DNA from: a bacterium
GTDB lineage: Bacteria > Desulfobacterota > JAPLJL01
NCBI GenBank assembly: GCA_028713675.1
Contig: JAQTNV010000001.1
Location: 1 to 64,000, forward strand
DNA length: 64,000 bases
Reading direction: 5' to 3'
A model generated the notes under the pieces. That model saw only the letters and a program-made list of their open reading frames with translations. It had not been told where the DNA came from and made no database searches. Positions 59,225 through 64,000 of this stretch are shown here, piece by piece; the first letter of the stretch is position 1, and every line of letters starts with the position of its first letter. The position numbers and the translations under genes were made by a program.

Positions 59225-60784
59225 CTATTCTTTTAAAATCTCATCCACGTTGTGGGCGATGGTTATTTCCAGTTCTCGGGCTTGGGCGTTCAGGGTTTCA
59301 AGCTCTTCGTTGAGCGCCACGAACCTCTCCCGAAATTCCTCATTACTCACCTCCGCGCCGGGGGCGACGCCAACATATCGTCCCGGGTTGAGGCTATACC
59401 CCTGGGCCTCAATTTCCTTTATCGTGGCCACCTTGCAGAGGCCCGGAATGTCTTCGTATCTCCCCTTGGGAAAATTTTCTTTTAGAAGTCCGGCACTCTC
59501 GTGCAGGTTTTCCGACTTTTCGCCCCGGTAAAGACGGACGATATTGGCCAGAAACTCGATCTGGTCGGGCGTCCATTCCCGATGGGCGCGGTCCACCTGC
59601 CTATAGATGTGCCGGGCATCAAGGAAAAGCACCTTGTCGGCCCGGGCGGTTTTCTTTTTCCCCCGGTCAAAAAACCAGAGGGTGCAAGGCAGAACTACCG
59701 TATAGAAAAAATTCGTGCCAACGGAAACCATTATGTCTACCGCCCTATCCTCAATCAGCTTTTTTCGGATCTCGAGCTCTGAGCCGCGGGCGTCAGAGGC
59801 CGAGTTGGCCATTACAAAGCCGGACCGGCCCTTCGCATTCAGGGCGCTGTAAAAAATCTGGATCCAGATGTAATTCGCGTTGTCCGCCTTCGGCAGACAA
59901 AAGGGGAAGCGGGGATCTTTATCAAGGCGTTCTTTGTTCACCCGGTCCACGTTGAAAGGCGGATTGGCCATGACGAAATCGAACTTACCTCCCTCTTCGG
60001 TGCTTTTGTGTAGGTCTTCATAGTAGGTATTACCCTCGCGGATATCACCACCCAGACCATGAACAGCAAGGTTCATTTTGGCCAGCCGGACCGTTTCGCC
60101 TGTTTTTTCCTGACCATAAATGCTGATTTCGGAGTCCGGGTTTTTCTTATGCTCGGCCACAAAGCGTGCACTCTGGACGAACATGCCCCCCGAACCGCAG
60201 GCGGGGTCATGAATCAGCCCGTGGAACGGCTCGATGATGCTGACTATCAGCTTGACGATGCAGGTGGGCGTGAAGAACTCGCCGCCCTTTTGCCCTTCCT
60301 GCTTAGCGAACTCGCCGAGAAAATATTCGTAGATCTTTCCGAACGCGTCGCCCTCGATGTCCATCGGGATCGAATTCATCAGTTTCAGGAGTTCGGCCAG
60401 GGTGGAGTTCTCTAGCTGATTATAGTTTCTGGGGAGGATTGCCTTGAGGTCGGAATTATGTTCCTCGATTGATTTCATCGCAGCATTTATCGCCTTGCCC
60501 AGATTGGCACCCTCCGGCAGATGGAGAAGGTAGCTGAACCGGGCCTCTTCCGAAAGGTAGAGAACCCCCTTGGCCTGGTAATCGGCCGGCCCGATCTTAC
60601 GCCGGGCAGTGCCCTTGCCCGCGAGCTCGGCTTCCGCCGCAGTGAATTTCTTGTCGGCATAGAGCAGAAAGATCAGCCCGAGGACGGGAGTGGAGTATTC
60701 GGAGGATTTTAGCTTGGAATTTGCGCGTAGTTCATCGGCCGCAGCCCACAGGCGTTTTTCGATCTGGTTTCCGTTTTGACTCAT
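59225..60784 (-). CDS. hsdM: Type I restriction methylase subunit
   Basis: A 519-residue N6-adenine methylase. The N-terminal helical domain has [20 protein letters not shown]. The SAM site is [18 protein letters not shown] with [15 protein letters not shown], and the catalytic NPPF motif is in [18 protein letters not shown] (about residues 272-289). It would methylate host sites with HsdS. It is GC-richer than the AT-rich genes on either side (hsdS and the 348-aa gene). Confidence 0.97.
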   Translation of the reverse strand: MSQNGNQIEKRLWAAADELRANSKLKSSEYSTPVLGLIFLLYADKKFTAAEAELAGKGTARRKIGPADYQAKGVLYLSEEARFSYLLHLPEGANLGKAINAAMKSIEEHNSDLKAILPRNYNQLENSTLAELLKLMNSIPMDIEGDAFGKIYEYFLGEFAKQEGQKGGEFFTPTCIVKLIVSIIEPFHGLIHDPACGSGGMFVQSARFVAEHKKNPDSEISIYGQEKTGETVRLAKMNLAVHGLGGDIREGNTYYEDLHKSTEEGGKFDFVMANPPFNVDRVNKERLDKDPRFPFCLPKADNANYIWIQIFYSALNAKGRSGFVMANSASDARGSELEIRKKLIEDRAVDIMVSVGTNFFYTVVLPCTLWFFDRGKKKTARADKVLFLDARHIYRQVDRAHREWTPDQIEFLANIVRLYRGEKSENLHESAGLLKENFPKGRYEDIPGLCKVATIKEIEAQGYSLNPGRYVGVAPGAEVSNEEFRERFVALNEELETLNAQARELEITIAHNVDEILKE

Positions 60785-60867
60785 AGCAACTCCATTATTA
60801 AATTGGCGCTGAATTTAGAAGACAAAGAAAAATTCCGGGGTAAAGTCTTTCCTTTGGCTTTTGGAGA

Positions 60868-61914
60868 TTATAAATCTAAAATCTCAATGTCCGATCCCTT
60901 TGTTCTTTTATTCCCGTTCATTATCCACTCTTTGGATCCTTCATCGATCTTTTTTTCAATAAATGAAATATATTTTTCTATTGAATGTTCTGTGCCAGTA
61001 GGTTTTATTACTAATTGTACTTCAAGGTTTTTTTCTGATGGAATTTTTTTTAAAGGCTCATAATAACTGGCATTTATTTCCAACCTTCCAGGTAAATGGA
61101 TAATCGCTTCAGAACTTGTTGTTAAAATCGATACCAAATCTGAATGGTATGTCGCTTCAGGAAAAGAAGAAGAACTTGAAAAAGTTATATCCTCTGCAAT
61201 AAATTCAGAATCCTCACATTTTTCCAAATGAATTTTCAATTGGGTACGGTGCACAGGAAATACGATTCTTTGATTATTATTTGGGATTATATATAAAGAA
61301 ATTTGAAGCTGCCAACTTAAATGCGGTATTAAACGAACTCTGGACACATTATGTATCCAATTAGGATCTAAAGCATTTTGCTTCGAAACATAAATATTAC
61401 CCTCAAGCAACTCTACATCAGGCAATGGTATCAAGGGGACAAGAATACGTATAAGATCTTCTCTAGTTGCTGATCGCACTTTAGTTCCTTCCCGCCACGG
61501 TATTTCCCTTTCAATCGGACCAGCATTTTCTTTACCAAAATTAGGATTTTTTACTAAAAAAGGAGAAGAAGAGGTTTCAAAATATAGTAACTGAACTGGC
61601 CCATCAGAAGTAGATAAAACATAATCAATTAAAGATGGTGCTAATCCATCAAAACAATTTTTAACTTGGGTCCACCAATTTGCTATCTCTACCTTATCAT
61701 ATTTAGATATACCTTTTTCTTCACCCAATCCGATTATCCAAAGAATATTTTCCCCACGAGCAGCATTCGCATGTCCAGCAAGACGCCGAGCTGCTTTATA
61801 AGGATCATCAGGCCAATTTGTTTTAAGCTCAACATTGCTGTCTTCAACCTTACGTTTTGATTTAACAGTATCTATAATTTCTAAAGCCCAAGCTTCTAAT
61901 CTTTGACGATTCAT
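60868..61914 (-). CDS. AlbA_2/Schlafen-like putative DNA-binding protein
   Basis: A 348-residue protein. SNVELKTNWPDDPYKAARRL and AGHANAARGENILWIIGLGE (about residues 23-65) match the AlbA_2/Schlafen-core start, with the E-x-K and ANA-G motifs. The remainder is beta-rich (GNIYVSKQ, HLSWQLQISLYIIPNNNQRI). Such genes often lie beside type I restriction systems. It is the first gene upstream of hsdM on the same strand (83-base gap). Confidence 0.7.
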   Translation of the reverse strand: MNRQRLEAWALEIIDTVKSKRKVEDSNVELKTNWPDDPYKAARRLAGHANAARGENILWIIGLGEEKGISKYDKVEIANWWTQVKNCFDGLAPSLIDYVLSTSDGPVQLLYFETSSSPFLVKNPNFGKENAGPIEREIPWREGTKVRSATREDLIRILVPLIPLPDVELLEGNIYVSKQNALDPNWIHNVSRVRLIPHLSWQLQISLYIIPNNNQRIVFPVHRTQLKIHLEKCEDSEFIAEDITFSSSSSFPEATYHSDLVSILTTSSEAIIHLPGRLEINASYYEPLKKIPSEKNLEVQLVIKPTGTEHSIEKYISFIEKKIDEGSKEWIMNGNKRTKGSDIEILDL

Positions 61915-62067
61915 AAATTTAAAAAGTATAAGGCTTTAGCAGATTTTGTTTGGCTGCATTCAATGGGACTTCCTTTACTTCTTGACACCAGGATAGATTC
62001 AATCTTTCCTGCAATTCCACCCGCGGCCCCCGCCCTTTCTAAAATAAATTATCAAATCACTCCTAGC

Positions 62068-62958
62068 CTATTTATTAGAATCAACATCTCCTAAATCTGA
62101 TTTTTTTTCTTGTTTTGCTCTCATTAATAGAATTAATTCGTTTCTTTTGAATTTTTGACCGTAAAAGGATGTATATCTGAGACTTCTCTGTTTTTTAAAA
62201 TGTTTCCTTATTGATATTCTAGAAATATTTTCGATCCCGAAAAACGATAATTCTTCTAGATTTCGCAATAAATATATGCCTAGCTTTCTTATATCTGGAT
62301 CCCAAAATATATGAAAAAATAATGAATGTTCTGAGCAATAGTGTCTGTTTTGGATATCTGAGTAAAAACATTTAATTTTTATTCTTGGTGAAGGCCATAG
62401 AATAGAACTTTTCATTTCATTACTGAAACTTAACCAAGGAAATCCATAATTATTTCGGCTTCCAAAAAAGTCTTTTATGATTTCTTTTGCTAAAAAACCA
62501 TCGTAAGCCAGCGTTATTTTTATTTGTGATTTTTCATTGTTTTCAGTAAATGGTGGGATAAAAGATATAAACTCAGGAAGATGTATTGGCAAAGTATTTT
62601 TTCCAAATTGTCTTCTCTTTTTAAAAAATACATGGGAATCAATGTAAATATTTTGAGCAGGATTATTACCAATATTATTTAATGTTACGTCTAAATAAAT
62701 TGAATATCTCTTTTTATCATCAAGGATGCTATCAATATTAGAGTTTTCCAGCTCTGATTTAATATCGTGTTTGATATCTGGGGATATACGAATAGCATTA
62801 GGCTCGATTTTAATCGTAGGTTGCGAACTCAACATTAGAATCTTACGAGTAATAATTGTGTAAATTAATGTAATAATTGCCAATATAAAAGTTGCAATTA
62901 AAGCCAAAAGAGAGGCCTTTGAATTCACCCAATTCGATATTAGGTCAATCCATTCCAT
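62068..62958 (-). CDS. Membrane-anchored protein of unknown function in the defence island
   Basis: A 296-residue protein with one N-terminal helix (LLALIATFILAIITLIYTII) and a long soluble part of beta type (YLDVTLNNIGNNPAQNIYID). It is AT-rich, co-directional with hsdM, and shows no family I recognise. The NNIGNNPAQN segment resembles immunoglobulin-like folds. An effector or sensor role is only a possibility suggested by position. Confidence 0.6.
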   Translation of the reverse strand: MEWIDLISNWVNSKASLLALIATFILAIITLIYTIITRKILMLSSQPTIKIEPNAIRISPDIKHDIKSELENSNIDSILDDKKRYSIYLDVTLNNIGNNPAQNIYIDSHVFFKKRRQFGKNTLPIHLPEFISFIPPFTENNEKSQIKITLAYDGFLAKEIIKDFFGSRNNYGFPWLSFSNEMKSSILWPSPRIKIKCFYSDIQNRHYCSEHSLFFHIFWDPDIRKLGIYLLRNLEELSFFGIENISRISIRKHFKKQRSLRYTSFYGQKFKRNELILLMRAKQEKKSDLGDVDSNK

Positions 62959-63071
62959 ACTTTAGGGGGCGCTGGTTACTTGTTGCTTTGTCATCTTATC
63001 TCAAAATCCCCTGTTCTGTATTAAATCTGTTATTTGCTCCCGCCCCTCCTCCGTCGGGGTAAACCAACCGA

Positions 63072-63263
63072 TCAATCCCCGCCTGGAACATGACCAAACA
63101 CTCCCGTTATCACATCTACGAGTTCTTTGCAGCGGGTGCAGATCGAGGTTTCCACAGATGTATACATTCCACCATCTATTCCCCCAGAAACTTCAGCAGA
63201 ATAACCACAATCAGGACATTCATATTTGGAATATGCACCCATATCTATTAATAAATAAAACAA
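63072..63263 (-). CDS. Zinc-ribbon protein, probably frameshifted at the 3' end
   Basis: A 63-residue ORF with YECPDCGYSAEVSGG and TSICTRCKELVDVITGVFGH, two CxxC pairs of a zinc ribbon. It ends at GGD. In the next frame the DNA continues as GLIGWFTPTEEGREQITDLI, then QNRGF and a stop near 63001, which looks like real protein. A one-base change in the run GGCGGGG would join the two parts. The gene lies 5 bases after the nucleotidyltransferase-like gene. Confidence 0.55.
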   Translation of the reverse strand: MFYLLIDMGAYSKYECPDCGYSAEVSGGIDGGMYTSVETSICTRCKELVDVITGVFGHVPGGD

Positions 63264-63267
63264 ATAT

Positions 63268-63867
63268 TTAAATTGTTCCCTCCCAAAGTATCTTTCCGAA
63301 TAATTTATATGGATAAAGGCCTATTACAGCTTTTTTAAGAAGCACTTTTTGAGTGGTCGTTTTTTTCTGGAGAAGATAAGCCAGGATGGACTTTCCCGGT
63401 CTCCCCTTGTTGGCCCGGATAATGGCGGTCGGTATTTCCCTTTTAAGGAAGTCAATCTGGATTCCTTTATACCCATTCTTTAGCGGTTTGTTGGCTCTAT
63501 AAGGAAAGTTCTCATTCTTGTTTTCCTCATAAAAATGCCAAATATCAAAATCTTTTATGCCAATTTTGGGATTAAGATAATGGGAAGCCGCCCCTTGGCA
63601 TAAACAGATTCCTATAAGTTCTTTTGAATATGACTTTTTCAGATGTGGATTCCGGATAAAGAAGTTCTTGTGCTCCGTCAAGGCTAACTCTTTCAGATGG
63701 GATAAATCCTTCTTATTCAATTTGAAATAATGCCTTTTTCTTTTTTCACTGTTTATAGTTCTCGGGGACGCAGTTGATTTGTTATTTTCGTTTTTAAATA
63801 TCACATTATTTAAACGTCTGTTTGGCTTTCCTTTCCTCTCGATAATGTGCCTTTTATGGGTGCCCAC
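63268..63867 (-). CDS. Nucleotidyltransferase-like conserved protein
   Basis: A 199-residue protein. KELIGICLCQGAASHYLNPK and IGIKDFDIWHFYEENKNENF give a 'G-AS...KDFD-W' pattern seen in a widespread family related to minimal nucleotidyltransferases, in which the two acidic residues would hold the metal. PTAIIRANKGRPGKSILAYL and LYPYKLFGKILWEGTI are the conserved end. The N-terminus is Lys/Asn-rich. It lies 13 bases after the GmrSD-like gene and is AT-rich. Confidence 0.65.
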   Translation of the reverse strand: MGTHKRHIIERKGKPNRRLNNVIFKNENNKSTASPRTINSEKRKRHYFKLNKKDLSHLKELALTEHKNFFIRNPHLKKSYSKELIGICLCQGAASHYLNPKIGIKDFDIWHFYEENKNENFPYRANKPLKNGYKGIQIDFLKREIPTAIIRANKGRPGKSILAYLLQKKTTTQKVLLKKAVIGLYPYKLFGKILWEGTI

Positions 63868-63880
63868 TTTTTTTCTGGTT

Positions 63881-64000
63881 TTATGAATCGCTTTTGGGGC
63901 GAGGCCATATTGTTAACGCTATTTTGAAGAGCTCTTCCGAACGTTTTTGAATGGAATCCTCATCCCATATTTCTGGCAATGAACGATTTAAATTTAAAGC
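63881..64000 (-). CDS. GmrSD-like (DUF262/DUF1524) protein, C-terminal fragment
   Basis: The last 39 residues of a gene cut by the right edge. NRSLPEIWDEDSIQKRSEEL, then FKIALTIWPRP, is the usual ending of the DUF1524 half of GmrSD modification-dependent restriction enzymes ('W-E-x-I-x-x-R...L...A..IW'). The catalytic HNH-type motif is outside the window. Only the final segment can be judged. Confidence 0.65.
   Translation of the reverse strand, partial: ALNLNRSLPEIWDEDSIQKRSEELFKIALTIWPRPKSDS

Overview
The window looks like a chromosomal piece of an uncultured, anaerobe-like deltaproteobacterium (Desulfobacterota in the broad sense). The evidence is a stand-alone F0 operon (atpZ-atpB-atpE, no F1 genes beside it), electron-transfer flavoprotein and acyl-CoA dehydrogenase genes, sigma-54 promoters with an NtrC-type two-component system, and a GNAT/acyl-CoA-ligase fusion. 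This placement is inference from gene content. No rRNA or tRNA gene was seen.

Layout. 0-5 kb: acyl-CoA metabolism (an aminoglycoside-phosphotransferase-like kinase cut by the left edge, an ACAD10/11-like dehydrogenase, a histidine phosphatase, EtfB and EtfA). 5-16 kb: a HAD lipoprotein, DUF1846, an HpnA-like epimerase, an acetoacetate-decarboxylase-like protein, two 139-aa paralogues, a lipoprotein flavoenzyme and a surface protein with a C-terminal anchor. 16-24 kb: a complete efflux operon (TetR, TolC, HlyD, two ABC ATPases, two ABC-2 permeases) with a palindromic operator. 24-36 kb: a broken four-helix-bundle gene, glycogen phosphorylase, a hybrid PAS kinase with a sigma-54 activator, and the GNAT/ligase fusion. 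36-38 kb: the F0 operon behind a consensus sigma-54 promoter, followed by a structured RNA candidate. 39-46 kb: a secreted nuclease, a PAS kinase, small membrane proteins, a BrnT/BrnA-like pair and a second epimerase. 46-51 kb: a 1.5-kb tandem duplication and two further toxin-antitoxin pairs. 51-64 kb: a methyltransferase, then a defence island: a type I restriction operon carrying two unusual genes between hsdS and hsdR, an AlbA_2-like gene, a membrane protein, a nucleotidyltransferase-like gene and the end of a GmrSD-like gene.

The most striking general property is intergenic. Nearly every gap up to 52 kb holds tandem arrays of 7-bp or 9-bp units built from a fixed core with one or two restricted variable positions. 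Longer dispersed repeats (a composite of about 200-240 bp and several REP-like hairpins) are mixed in. Repeats abut or enter genes at etfA, an ABC ATPase and the four-helix-bundle gene. The arrays are absent from the AT-rich defence island after about 52.3 kb.

Best candidates for an undescribed system: (1) the hsdM-hsdS-X-Y-hsdR operon, where X has a C-terminal RX5H (HEPN-like) motif and occupies the place that the anticodon nuclease prrC holds in EcoprrI; (2) the structured 7/9-bp arrays and their invasion of a four-helix-bundle/suffix-domain gene; (3) a recent tandem duplication in which only one of its two genes has diverged.
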